From the NCBI RefSeq assembly GCF_900103805.1, contig NZ_FNIB01000014.1, forward strand, positions 1-64,000: a stretch of 64,000 nucleotides of DNA, in the 5' to 3' direction. Shown here piece by piece: positions 9,417 to 18,028 of the stretch. The first letter of the stretch is position 1, and each line of letters starts with the position of its first letter. The notes under the pieces were generated by a model. That model made no database searches, was not told the DNA's origin, and saw nothing but the letters and a program-made list of their open reading frames with translations. The DNA is from Cryobacterium flavum (GTDB taxonomy: Bacteria; Actinomycetota; Actinomycetes; Actinomycetales; Microbacteriaceae). The position numbers were made by a program, and so were the translations under genes.

Positions 9417-10886
9417 TTAGAAGGCGCCGTCGCGGCCTAGTACGGCGCGGGCGGTGCGCCAGAGAATGACGAGGTCGCCGGTGAGGGACCAGTTCTCGAC
9501 GTAGTAGAGGTCGAGGCGCACGGTTTCGTCCCAGGTGAGGTTGGAGCGGCCGCTCACCTGCCAGAGGCCGGTGATGCCGGGCTTGACGAGAAAGCGGCGG
9601 TGCACGTGCAGCTCGTATTCGCTGACCTCGGTCTCGAGGGGCGGGCGGGGGCCGACCAGTGACATTGATCCACGCATTACGTTGAACAGCTGTGGTAGCT
9701 CGTCGAGGCTGTAGCGGCGCAGAAACCGGCCGACGCGCGTGACGCGGGGGTCGTTCTGCATCTTGAACATGACCGAATTACCAACCACGCGTGGAGAGTC
9801 TTGCAATGCGGCCAGGCGAGCTTCGGCATCCGCTACCATCGACCGAAACTTGAGCATCTTGAAGAGGTGACCGTTGTGACCGACGCGTTGCTGGCTGAAC
9901 AGCACTGGGCCGGGGCCGCTGAACCGCACGGCCAAGGCGATGGCCGCGAGGGCGGGGGAAAGGGCGACGATGAGCAGGGCGGACGTGACGATGTCGAAGG
10001 CGCGCTTGGTGTAGAGGGTGTGGCCTTCGTACCGGGGGGTTTCCACGTGAATGAGCGGCAGGCCGGCGACGGGCCGCGTGTGAATGCGGGGGCCGCCCAC
10101 GTCAATGAGGCGCGGCACCATGATGAGGTGGTGGCGGCCGGGCTCAAGGCTCCAGCTGAGTTCACGCGTGCGGGTGGGGGAAATGTCGTCACTGCTGGTG
10201 ATGATGACCGTGTCGGCGTCGAAGGAGTCGAGGGCGGTGTGCACGTCGTCGATGTCGCCGACGATAGGAACGGTGCCGCCGGGCAGGTAGGTGGCGCTAG
10301 GGCCGGAGGTGACGCAAGCGCCCACGACGAGGTAGCCGGCGCCGAGGCGGGTTCTCAGCTCAGCGGCGATGCGGGCGGACGATTCCTGGGTGCCGATCAG
10401 AATGACGCGGGAGGTGAATTGCCCGCGGGAGCGCTGCGCGACGAGCCACTGGCGCCACATCCAGCGCGAAAAAATGAGCACAACGATACCGAGCGGGAAA
10501 GCCAGAAGAATGTAGCCGCGGGCCACGTCGATCTTGAAGAGGTACGCGACGATGGCGAGCAAGCCGAACAGGCGGATTGACGCTCCGGCGATAAGTTTGT
10601 ACTCGTCGAAGCCGGTGCCGAGCACGCGGTCGTTGCGGGTGCCGTAGATGCTGAGCGCGGACATCCAGGCGGCGATGAGAATGACCGACACCGAGGTGTA
10701 GGAGACGGCGAGGCCGCTCGAGCGCACTTTGAGGTTGGCGCTATCGAAGCCGAACCAGGCGATCTGAACGCCGAAGACCACCCAGAGAAGCACGAGAAAG
10801 TCGCTGAGGGTGAGGCGGGCCGAGTAAACGGCGTGCCAGTCGCGGGATGATTTGGTGTAGGTGCGCGTGCGTGTCGTGTTCGACAT
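9417..10886 (-). CDS. Polyprenyl glycosylphosphotransferase (initiating sugar transferase)
   Basis: A 489-residue WbaP/ExoY-type enzyme that starts polysaccharide assembly by moving a sugar phosphate from a nucleotide sugar to undecaprenyl phosphate in the membrane. The N-terminal half has several transmembrane helices and a CoA-binding-like domain (RVILIGTQESSARIAAELR). The C-terminal catalytic domain begins near 294 (KRAFDIVTSALLIVALSP) and carries FKMLKFRSMV, SLDELPQLFNVMRGSMSLVG and PGITGLWQVSGRS. Length is typical. It lies at the far end of the GDP-fucose locus and is probably its priming enzyme. Confidence 0.93.
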   Translation of the reverse strand: MSNTTRTRTYTKSSRDWHAVYSARLTLSDFLVLLWVVFGVQIAWFGFDSANLKVRSSGLAVSYTSVSVILIAAWMSALSIYGTRNDRVLGTGFDEYKLIAGASIRLFGLLAIVAYLFKIDVARGYILLAFPLGIVVLIFSRWMWRQWLVAQRSRGQFTSRVILIGTQESSARIAAELRTRLGAGYLVVGACVTSGPSATYLPGGTVPIVGDIDDVHTALDSFDADTVIITSSDDISPTRTRELSWSLEPGRHHLIMVPRLIDVGGPRIHTRPVAGLPLIHVETPRYEGHTLYTKRAFDIVTSALLIVALSPALAAIALAVRFSGPGPVLFSQQRVGHNGHLFKMLKFRSMVADAEARLAALQDSPRVVGNSVMFKMQNDPRVTRVGRFLRRYSLDELPQLFNVMRGSMSLVGPRPPLETEVSEYELHVHRRFLVKPGITGLWQVSGRSNLTWDETVRLDLYYVENWSLTGDLVILWRTARAVLGRDGAF

Positions 10887-11010
10887 ATGGCCACCTCCCC
10901 CGAGTGTGCGGAGATTTGCCGCTCTAATAGTTTACATAAATGGGTTTTCCCCATTGAGGGGGTATTTCTACGACAGAAGTTTCGAGGCTTCGGGACACAC
11001 CTCTGAAGAG

Positions 11011-11400
11011 ATGGCGTCGGTGTGGGAGTTCACATCAGCGGCGGAGGGACCGCCGCGATCGTGCGGCGCCAGTCGGGCTGACCATCCCGCATCCGTTCTG
11101 CTCGATCTCACCTCGAACTGGCCGGTGGTCAACGGTGCGGCGGCGGCGGCGATGATGATGAACGACAAGGCGTCTACGCAAGCGTGGGCTCGGGCGATTT
11201 GTGAGCGACACGGTGACGTGCTGGATGGCCTCTATCACCAGTCCACGATCAATAACGAGCCCCTCGTTACCCTATTTAGCCGCACAGAGAGGGTCTCCGC
11301 CTTCCCCGCGCGCGTTCGTTTCAGCGCACGGCTCAGTGATGCCACGGCCGACGAGATCGTGGCCCAGGCCACGAAGAACCTGGGCTACGCCTCGCTGTAG
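11011..11400 (+). pseudogene. RES-domain protein remnant (5' truncated)
   Basis: From about 11089 the frame matches the C-terminal part of RES-domain proteins, toxins that degrade NAD+: SVLLDLTSNW, STQAWARAICERHGDVLDGL and EPLVTLFSRTE. The N-terminal half with the conserved Arg is missing, and upstream codons do not look like RES. No Xre-type antitoxin gene is adjacent. It is best read as the decayed end of a toxin-antitoxin locus. Confidence 0.6.
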
Positions 11401-11457
11401 CTGGGTGCGCCGCCCATCGGTGGGCATCCGTTGAGTCCCAGCCATCCCGCATCCGCT

Positions 11458-11772
11458 TTACGGGCGCACAGAGCCTTCTGCACGCTTGCGTCGCACTGCC
11501 GACGTGGTGACGAGGGTCAGCCCGAGCAGGAGCGCGGCGCTTCCGCCCGAAATCGCCAGCACGGAGGCGTCATAGCCCGTGGAGGCGAGCCCGACGTAGC
11601 CCACGTAGGCTGGTTTGGAGCCGACATACCCCTCATCCGGGGGCACGACGACACGGGTCACCTTGGGGCTCGGACCGTCACTGGGAACATACGTGACAGC
11701 GGATGCCGCGGCCGGCACCGCGAAGACGGCCAGCGTGGCCAGGGCTGTGATTGCAAAGAGTTTCTTGAGCAT
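11458..11772 (-). CDS. Small sortase-type surface protein
   Basis: A 104-residue protein with a signal peptide (LFAITALATLAVFAVPAAASA, residues 5-25). A short Pro/Val/Tyr-rich mature part follows. The C-terminal wall-sorting signal has an LPXTG-like LASTG at 62-66, a hydrophobic helix (about 69-92) and the basic tail RRKR. After processing the mature peptide would be only about 40 residues, anchored to peptidoglycan by a sortase encoded elsewhere. Its position at the end of the polysaccharide locus fits a surface role; function is unknown. Confidence 0.65.
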   Translation of the reverse strand: MLKKLFAITALATLAVFAVPAAASAVTYVPSDGPSPKVTRVVVPPDEGYVGSKPAYVGYVGLASTGYDASVLAISGGSAALLLGLTLVTTSAVRRKRAEGSVRP

Positions 11773-11916
11773 GGGAATTTCCTGTCAGAACGATCGGGTC
11801 GGCACGAATCGAAGCGGGGTATGCCTCGAATGACTCAAACCGTAGTGGTCTGCACCGTAGATATCTACGGGTTCATGACAATTTCTCACTGAAGGTTTTC
11901 TGCTGTACCATTTCGG

Positions 11917-12009
11917 GCCGCTCCATCGAACTGCGCACGAGTTGATGGGTGGTGAAGGTGCCGCTCCATCGAACTGCGCACGAGTTGATGGGTGGTGAAG
12001 GTGCCGCTC
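11917..12009. repeat. 43-bp tandem direct repeat with internal hairpin
   Basis: Two perfect 43-bp copies (11917-11959 and 11960-12002) are followed by seven bases of a third. Each copy contains CCATC ... GATGG and AACT ... AGTT in inverted order, forming an imperfect hairpin. It lies between the divergent surface-protein and amidohydrolase genes, within the 317-bp gap that also contains their promoters. Confidence 0.85.
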
Positions 12010-12089
12010 GCGGCATCCGAAACTGGCTGACAGATCTGCCCCGCACCCGCCTGTAGGGTGGCAAGACCCCCTCGACCGAAAGCCGCGCC

Positions 12090-13694
12090 ATGCCCGACCT
12101 CGTTCTGCGCTCCGTCCGGCAGCCCGGCGACACCACGCTCTCCGACGTGCACATCACCGACGGCGTCATCACGCAAATCACGCCCACCACCACAACGCAT
12201 GCCCCAACCCTCGACGGCCGCACCGTCATCCCCGGTCTCTGGGACGAACACGTACACCTGACCCAGTGGGCGCTCGCCGGAGCCCGGTTCGACCTCTCCA
12301 CCGCGGTCTCGGCGCGCGAGGCCCTCGAGCTCGTGCGGGCGCAGGTCGCCGCCCCGAATACTCCACTCATCGGAGTGCGGTTCCGCGATGCGGTCTGGGC
12401 CGACCTGCCAACCCTGCGCGGTCTCGATGACGTGACGCAGGGGCATCCGACCGCTTTGATCAGCCACGACCTGCACTGTGTCTGGATTAACAGTGCTGCC
12501 GCCGAGCAATTCGGTGTGCACGTCGACGAGTCCGGGCTGCTGCGCGAACAGGCCGCGTTCGACCTCACCATCGCGCTCGGCCAGCTGCCCGACGCCGAGG
12601 TCGACGCGCTCGCCGCCCAGGCCGGATCCCGGGCCGCCGCCCGCGGAGTCGTCGGCATCGTGGACTTCGAGATGACCTGGAACCGTTCCGTCTGGCAGCG
12701 CCGCTTCTTGAACGGTTTCGATGCGTTAAGAGTCGAGGCCGGCATCTATCTCGCCGACTTCGACCGTGCCGTCGCCGAGCGGATGCACACCGACGACCGC
12801 ATCGCAGACTCCCGCGGCCTGCTCAGCGTGGGGCCACTGAAGCTGCTCATCGACGGATCCCTGAACACCCGCACGGCCTTCTGCGTCGACGAATACCCGG
12901 TCGGCGGGCACGGCATGCTCGCCGTGAGCGAAGACGAGCTCACCGAGATTCTCGTGGCCGCGCGGGGCGCCGGGCTGCTGCCCGCGGTACACGCCATCGG
13001 AGACGCGGCAAACACCGTTGCCCTGAACGCCTTCGAGCGCGCTGCCTTGCGTGGCCGGGCCGCCCACGAGGAGCAAGCCTTAGGTGCTGTTGCCGCTGCC
13101 GCCATGTCCGGTCGAGCCGCCGGCCAGGCCTCCCACGAGGTCCCAGCCTCCCAAGCTGCAGCCCGGGCGGACCGGCGTGGCCGTGAGCGTCAGGCATCCG
13201 TTCGCGGTCGCATCGAGCACGCCCAGTTCCTGCAGCCCGCGGACTTCGCCCGTTTCGCCAGCCTTGGCGTCATCGCGAGCGTGCAGCCGGAGCACGCGCT
13301 CGACGACCGTGACGCGGTCGAACTCAACTGGTCCGCCGGCGCCGATCGCGTCTTCGCTCTGCGCTCCCTGCTCAATGCCGGAGCCACTCTCGCGTTCGGA
13401 TCCGACGCCCCTGTCGCGCCGCTCGACCCGTTCACTGCCATGAGCGCTGCCACATCGCGGGCCCGCAGCGACGGCCGCGAACCCTGGCGCCCCGACCAGG
13501 TGATCTCCCGCGCCGAGGCCCTCGCGGCATCCGCCCGCGGACGCACCCGCCTGCACGTCGGCGACGTTGCCGACATTGCCATACTCGACGGCGACCCGCT
13601 CACCGTCTCCGACGCCACCTTCGAACGGATGCCCGTGGCCGCCACGCTGCTGGCCGGTCGCGCCACCCACGGCGCCGCCCTCCTGGCCCCGTAG
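12090..13694 (+). CDS. YtcJ-type amidohydrolase
   Basis: A 534-residue metal-dependent hydrolase of the amidohydrolase-3 group; the substrate cannot be predicted. The metal-binding His-x-His is in DEHVHL (His54, His56). DGSLNTRTA and VHAIGDAANTVALNAFE follow, then RIEHAQF (about 374) and GSDAPVAPLDPF (about 436) with the catalytic Asp. Residues about 322-372 form an Ala/Arg-rich stretch between HAIGDAAN and IEHAQ, where relatives have only a short linker. A perfect 26-bp inverted repeat follows the stop. Confidence 0.85.
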   Translation: MPDLVLRSVRQPGDTTLSDVHITDGVITQITPTTTTHAPTLDGRTVIPGLWDEHVHLTQWALAGARFDLSTAVSAREALELVRAQVAAPNTPLIGVRFRDAVWADLPTLRGLDDVTQGHPTALISHDLHCVWINSAAAEQFGVHVDESGLLREQAAFDLTIALGQLPDAEVDALAAQAGSRAAARGVVGIVDFEMTWNRSVWQRRFLNGFDALRVEAGIYLADFDRAVAERMHTDDRIADSRGLLSVGPLKLLIDGSLNTRTAFCVDEYPVGGHGMLAVSEDELTEILVAARGAGLLPAVHAIGDAANTVALNAFERAALRGRAAHEEQALGAVAAAAMSGRAAGQASHEVPASQAAARADRRGRERQASVRGRIEHAQFLQPADFARFASLGVIASVQPEHALDDRDAVELNWSAGADRVFALRSLLNAGATLAFGSDAPVAPLDPFTAMSAATSRARSDGREPWRPDQVISRAEALAASARGRTRLHVGDVADIAILDGDPLTVSDATFERMPVAATLLAGRATHGAALLAP

Positions 13695-13708
13695 CTATCT
13701 ATGGACGG

Positions 13709-13772
13709 GGCTCAGTGGACAACTTTGGTGGGTGCAGGTGGGTCTTCACCCACCAAAGTTGTCCACTGAGCC
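13709..13772. repeat. Perfect 26-bp inverted repeat between convergent genes
   Basis: The left arm (13709-13734, starting GGCTCAGTGGACAACTTTGG) is exactly complementary to the right arm (13747-13772), with a 12-nt loop. It lies between the convergent amidohydrolase and pstB genes, so it could terminate transcription both ways, but it lacks a T-run. The length and perfection also suit a miniature mobile element or a recently duplicated IS end. Confidence 0.85.
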
Positions 13773-13810
13773 GATGCCGTCGCGCGTGAACGCGACAAAT
13801 CCAGTGCGAC

Positions 13811-14590
13811 CTAGCCGAACCGACCCGACACGTAGTCCTCCGTGGCCTGAACGCTGGGGTTTGAGAACATCGTGGTCGTGTCGTCGTACTCAATGAGCTT
13901 GCCCGGCTTGCCGGTGCCCGCAATGTTGAAGAACGCCGTGCGGTCCGACACCCGCGAGGCCTGCTGCATGTTGTGCGTCACGATCACGATCGTGTATTCC
14001 TGCTTCATCTCTTCGATGAGGTCCTCAATGGCCAGCGTGGAGATCGGGTCGAGCGCCGAGCACGGCTCGTCCATCAGAATCACGTCGGGCTCGACCGCAA
14101 TCGCCCGAGCGATGCAGAGGCGCTGCTGCTGCCCGCCCGACAACCCCGATCCGGGCCGCGCCAGGCGATCCTTCACCTCGTTCCACAGGTTGGCGCCGCG
14201 GAGGGCCTTTTCGGTGAGGTCGTCGGCATCCGTTTTGCTCATGCGGCGGTTGTTGAGCTTCACGCCGGCCAGCACGTTGTCCTGAATCGACATGGTCGGA
14301 AACGGGTTGGGCCGCTGAAAGACCATGCCCACCTGGCGGCGCACGAGCACCGGGTCAACGCCCGGGCCGTACAGGTTGTTGCCGTCGATGAGCACTTCGC
14401 CCTCAACGCGCGCGCCGGGGATGACCTCGTGCATGCGGTTGAGCGTGCGAATGAACGTGGATTTTCCGCAACCGCTGGGCCCGATGAACGCGGTCACCGT
14501 GCGCGGCTCGATGACAATCGAGACACCCTCGACGGCGAGAAAATTGCTGTAGTACACGTTGAGGTCGTTGACTTCGATGCGCTTAGACAT
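13811..14590 (-). CDS. pstB: Phosphate ABC transporter ATP-binding protein
   Basis: A 259-residue ATPase of the high-affinity phosphate importer. The Walker A motif GPSGCGKST is at 37-45, the signature [16 protein letters not shown] near 152, the Walker B region [12 protein letters not shown] near 170, and the switch His in [13 protein letters not shown]. PstB-specific FNRMHEV-like (LNRMHEV) and [12 protein letters not shown] segments are present. It is the last gene of pstSCAB, 21 bp after pstA. Confidence 0.97.
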   Translation of the reverse strand: MSKRIEVNDLNVYYSNFLAVEGVSIVIEPRTVTAFIGPSGCGKSTFIRTLNRMHEVIPGARVEGEVLIDGNNLYGPGVDPVLVRRQVGMVFQRPNPFPTMSIQDNVLAGVKLNNRRMSKTDADDLTEKALRGANLWNEVKDRLARPGSGLSGGQQQRLCIARAIAVEPDVILMDEPCSALDPISTLAIEDLIEEMKQEYTIVIVTHNMQQASRVSDRTAFFNIAGTGKPGKLIEYDDTTTMFSNPSVQATEDYVSGRFG

Positions 14591-14611
14591 TTAAGTCCTT
14601 TCTAAGAAGAG

Positions 14612-15700
14612 TTAGCGGCCCAGCTTGGGCGAGAACCAGTGGGCGATGAGGCGGGCGAGACCGTTGAGCAGCATCACGATCAGAATCAGGGTGAGCGCCC
14701 CGGCCCAGGCCCGGTCGATGTAGGCCTGCGAATCGGCGCCCTGGTTGGCGTACTGGGTGTACACGAACACCGGGAGTGTCATCATCCGCTCGCTGAACAG
14801 GTCGTAGTTCATGCTCGACGTGAACCCGGCAATGATGAGCAGCGGCGCCGTCTCACCGATCACGCGGGCGATCGACAGCATGACTCCGGTCACGATTCCG
14901 GCAATGGATGTCGGCAGCACGACCTTGAGAATGGTCAGCCATTTCGGCACGCCCAGTGCAAAAGCGGCCTCGCGCAGTTCGTTGGGCACGAGCTTGAGCA
15001 TCTCTTCGCTCGAGCGCACTACCACCGGAATCATCAGCACCGACAGCGCGATCGACCCGCCGAAGCCGAAGCGCACACCTGGGTCGTTGAACAGCAGCGC
15101 GAACAGTGCGAACGCAAATAGGCCGGCCACGATCGAGGGGATGCCGGTCATCACATCGACGAAGAAGGTAATCGATCTCGCGAGCCGGCCGCGGCCGTAT
15201 TCCACCAGGTAGATCGAGGTCAACAGACCGATCGGCACCGAAATCAGTGTCGCCACGCCGGTGACCAGCAGCGTGCCGGTGATCGCGTGCAGCACGCCGC
15301 CGCCGGCACCGACCACGTTGCGCTGCGAGGAGGTGAAGAACGTCGGCGTCAAAAACGCGGGCAGCCCGTTCACAACCGTCGTGTAGATGATCGAGATCAG
15401 CGGCAGCAGGGCGATCACGAAAGCAGCGGTCACCAGCGCCGTCATCAGCCGGTCTTTAGCCTTGCGCGAGCCCTCGACCAGCCGGGACAGTACGTAGATG
15501 GCCACGCAGTAGAGCACGGTGCCGAACACGGCCGTGCCCACAATGTTGAAGCCGTCGACGGCGCCCGAGAGGTAGAGCATGGTGAAGAAGGCGGCCGACA
15601 CGGCCCAGCTGGCCAGCAGCACCCAGAGCGACGAACGGCGGGGCAGCTTGCCGGCGGTGAGGGAGTTGGTCAGCGGCGCGGCTTCCAAAACGGATGACAT
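14612..15700 (-). CDS. pstA: Phosphate ABC transporter permease PstA
   Basis: A 362-residue membrane permease with about seven hydrophobic segments. The binding-protein-dependent transport loop reads LRNELREAAFALGVPKW-like (VPNELREAAFALGVPKWLTI), which docks on PstB. GGVLHAITGTLLVTGVATLISVP opens the permease core. It starts within the pstC stop (TGATG), so translation is coupled. The N-terminal cytoplasmic region is longer than in enterobacterial PstA, as is usual in actinobacteria. Confidence 0.96.
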   Translation of the reverse strand: MSSVLEAAPLTNSLTAGKLPRRSSLWVLLASWAVSAAFFTMLYLSGAVDGFNIVGTAVFGTVLYCVAIYVLSRLVEGSRKAKDRLMTALVTAAFVIALLPLISIIYTTVVNGLPAFLTPTFFTSSQRNVVGAGGGVLHAITGTLLVTGVATLISVPIGLLTSIYLVEYGRGRLARSITFFVDVMTGIPSIVAGLFAFALFALLFNDPGVRFGFGGSIALSVLMIPVVVRSSEEMLKLVPNELREAAFALGVPKWLTILKVVLPTSIAGIVTGVMLSIARVIGETAPLLIIAGFTSSMNYDLFSERMMTLPVFVYTQYANQGADSQAYIDRAWAGALTLILIVMLLNGLARLIAHWFSPKLGR

Positions 15701-16641
15701 CAGTTGGCTCCCGAAAATGCCTTACGGCTGTTGATAATGACCCGGGCCAGCATGTTCACGAGCAGCGTCACGACGAACAGGATGAGGCCGGTCGCGAGCA
15801 GAATGTTCACGCCAACGCCGTGCGCCTCAGGAAAGTTCAGCGCGATATTGGCGGCGATCGTGTTGGAGTTCTGCGCGGTCAGCAGTTGAAAAATCACCTC
15901 GGGGCTGGGGGAGAGCACCATGGCCACGGCCATGGTCTCGCCGAGGGCTCGGCCGAGGCCGAGCATCGAGGCGGAGATGATGCCCGGCAGGCCGAACGGC
16001 AGCACGGCCATGCGAATCATTTCCCAGCGGGTGGCGCCGAGAGCCAGAGCGGCTTCCTCGTGCAGCAGCGGCGTCTGCAGAAAAATCTCACGACAGATGG
16101 CGGTGATGATGGGCAGAATCATCACGGCGAGCACAATCGAGACGGTGAAGATAGTGCGCCCGGTGCCGGAGACCGGGCCAGCGAAGGGGGTGAACCAGCC
16201 GAACCACTCCACGATGGTGGTGTAGAACGGCTGCACGAGCGGGGCCAGCACGCCGATGCCCCAGAGCCCGAACACCACTGAGGGAACGGCGGCGAGCAGG
16301 TCTACGAGGTAGCCGAGGCCCTGCGCGAGCTTGCGCGGGGCGAAGTGCGAAATGAACAGGGCGATGCCGATGGCTACCGGCACGGCCATGAGCAGCGCCA
16401 GTATGGCCGAGTAGATCGTGCCGAACACGAGCGGGCCTACGTAGGACCAAAAGTTGGTCACGTCTCCGCTGAAGTCCTCGGGCGCCGCGACGAACGCCGG
16501 CAGGCTTTCGACGAGGAGAAAGATGGCCACGGCGGCGAGCATGGCGAGGATCAGGCTGCCGGAGATCACGGTGGCCGAGGAGAAGATGCGGTCGCCCGGG
16601 CGTTGCCTGGCCTTGATGGTCGTGGCGGCAGCGGTGGTCAT
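15700..16641 (-). CDS. pstC: Phosphate ABC transporter permease PstC
   Basis: A 313-residue permease with six or more transmembrane helices. FGTIYSAILALLMAVPVAIG opens the transport domain. The EAA loop EEAALALGATRWEMIRMAVL contacts the ATPase. PFGLPGIISASMLGLGRALGETMAV is typical of PstC. It lies between pstS and pstA on the minus strand. A strong hairpin in the 145-bp gap after pstS probably lowers its expression relative to the binding protein. Confidence 0.96.
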   Translation of the reverse strand: MTTAAATTIKARQRPGDRIFSSATVISGSLILAMLAAVAIFLLVESLPAFVAAPEDFSGDVTNFWSYVGPLVFGTIYSAILALLMAVPVAIGIALFISHFAPRKLAQGLGYLVDLLAAVPSVVFGLWGIGVLAPLVQPFYTTIVEWFGWFTPFAGPVSGTGRTIFTVSIVLAVMILPIITAICREIFLQTPLLHEEAALALGATRWEMIRMAVLPFGLPGIISASMLGLGRALGETMAVAMVLSPSPEVIFQLLTAQNSNTIAANIALNFPEAHGVGVNILLATGLILFVVTLLVNMLARVIINSRKAFSGAN

Positions 16642-16728
16642 GCCGGTCTCCTAAGTAGCGTCGTGCTGGTGAAATTATGTGAAACGGGGGTGCCATGCGG
16701 CTGGACGCAACTGGCCGTACACCCCAGT

Positions 16729-16772
16729 CTGCCCGATCCGTCCTCGCAGATGTGCGAGAAAGGACCGGGCAG
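16729..16772 (-). promoter_or_regulatory. Extended hairpin between pstS and pstC
   Basis: On the minus-strand transcript an outer stem (CTGCCCGGTCC against the complementary end) encloses CTCGCA-CATC-TGCGAG. It begins about 15 bp after the pstS stop and lacks a long T-run. It probably acts as a partial terminator or 3'-end stabiliser, giving more pstS than pstCAB transcript, as is common for solute-binding-protein genes. Confidence 0.55.
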
Positions 16773-16786
16773 GTAGGTAAACGTTG

Positions 16787-17878
16787 TTACTTGACGGTCG
16801 CGAGAACCGCGGCGACCTTGGTTTCAAGTTCGCTCGTCAGTGGTGCAACACCGGCGGCTCCCTCAGCAACGGTCTGGCCGGCAGCGCTGGCGATGTACTC
16901 GATGTATGCCTTGACGAGCTCACCCTTGGCCGGGTCAGCGTACTCGTTGCAGACGATCGCGTAGCTCACCAGAACCAGCGGGTACTCGGCCGGGTTGGTG
17001 GTCTTGCGGTTCAGGTCGAGCGCGAGGTCATCGGCTGCGCGGTCGGGCACGAGGGGCGATCCGGCGACAACCTCGGCCGCAGCCTCGGGGGTGTAAGCCA
17101 CGAAGTCGGTGCCGACCATGAGCTTGGCGGTGCTGAGCTTGCCGGCCTGCGAAGCGTCGGCGTAGCCGATGGTTCCCACGCCGTTGGTGACGGCGTCAAC
17201 CACACCGGAGGTGCCCTTAGCACCCTCGCCGGGGAAGGGGAACGTGTCAGAGGCCTTTTCGGTCCACACGTCAGAGGCGGCCTTGCCGAGGTAGTCGGTG
17301 AAGTTCTTCGTGGTACCCGAGTCGTCCGAGCGGTGCACGGCGGCGATGGCCGTGGCCGGCAGGGTGGCGTCGGGGTTCAGCTTGGCGATGGCAGCGTCGT
17401 CCCAGCTGGTGATCGCGCCGGAGAAAATCTTGGCGAGCGTGTCAGCATCGATGTTGAGGTCGGTGAGGCCGTCGACGTTGAAGATCACGGCGATGGGGGA
17501 GATGTAGACCGGCAGGTCAACGGCCTTGCTGTCGGGAGCGCAGGACTTGAAAGTGCCGGCGAGTTCGTCGGCACTCATGTAGGAGTCGCTGCCGGCGAAG
17601 TCGGTGCCGCCGGCGATGAATGCTTCGCGTCCGCCGCCCGAGCCGGAGGGCTCGTAGTTGATCGTGACGGCGGGGTTAGCGGTCTGAAAGCCGGCGATCC
17701 AGGCCTGCTGGGCGGCATCCATTGAGCTGGCGCCCGCGCCGTTGAGGGTGCCGGTGAGCGTCGAGGCCGACGCTTCGTCGGACGCCGGTGCGGCGCCTTC
17801 GTTTGCTGCACAGGACGAGAGTGCGAGGCCTGCGGCAATGGCGATGACCGCGGGACGGCCGAAACGCTTGAAGTTCAC
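16787..17878 (-). CDS. pstS: Phosphate-binding lipoprotein PstS
   Basis: A 363-residue periplasmic-type binding protein. It has a lipoprotein signal (AIAAGLALSSC, lipid-modified Cys23). Phosphate-site motifs are NGAGASSMDAAQQAWIAGF, EPSGSGGGREAF, FAGSDSYMS and VHRSDDSGTTKNFTDYL. It is anchored to the outer face of the membrane and delivers phosphate to PstCA. It is the first gene of the operon and is preceded by a PHO-box-like direct repeat about 100 bp upstream. Confidence 0.97.
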   Translation of the reverse strand: MNFKRFGRPAVIAIAAGLALSSCAANEGAAPASDEASASTLTGTLNGAGASSMDAAQQAWIAGFQTANPAVTINYEPSGSGGGREAFIAGGTDFAGSDSYMSADELAGTFKSCAPDSKAVDLPVYISPIAVIFNVDGLTDLNIDADTLAKIFSGAITSWDDAAIAKLNPDATLPATAIAAVHRSDDSGTTKNFTDYLGKAASDVWTEKASDTFPFPGEGAKGTSGVVDAVTNGVGTIGYADASQAGKLSTAKLMVGTDFVAYTPEAAAEVVAGSPLVPDRAADDLALDLNRKTTNPAEYPLVLVSYAIVCNEYADPAKGELVKAYIEYIASAAGQTVAEGAAGVAPLTSELETKVAAVLATVK

Positions 17879-17979
17879 GTGTGTTCCCTTTCAGGGTTTT
17901 GACAAGACTGTGTTTGCTGATGCAAGCCGGTGCTGGCCCGTGAACGAGGCTAGAGATCTGAAGTAACCGCCGACCATCC

Positions 17980-18001
17980 TGAAGGTAAACAGAAGGTGAA
18001 C
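17980..18001 (-). promoter_or_regulatory. PHO box upstream of pstS
   Basis: Reading the minus strand, two adjacent 11-bp units GTTCACCTTCT and GTTTACCTTCA form a direct repeat. This matches the GTTCACC-plus-4 layout bound by PhoP/RegX3-type regulators in actinobacteria. It lies about 100 bp upstream of the pstS start. A regX3 gene is present at 28953-29636. Confidence 0.8.
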
Positions 18002-18028
18002 GAGAGATAACGCTTGCTGCCCTGCGGC

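Noticed and set aside
11917..12009. Small repeat-encoded peptide
   Set aside because: Frames across the 43-bp repeat shift phase between copies (43 is not a multiple of three) and show no start with a ribosome-binding site.
12478..13670. Long antisense frames within the amidohydrolase and many other GC-rich genes
   Set aside because: They mirror the codon pattern of the real gene and have Arg/Ala/Pro-biased composition without motifs.
13700..13772. Ninth copy of the double-palindrome family
   Set aside because: It begins with GGACGGGGC like P1, but the following inverted repeat shares nothing with P2 or the tail.
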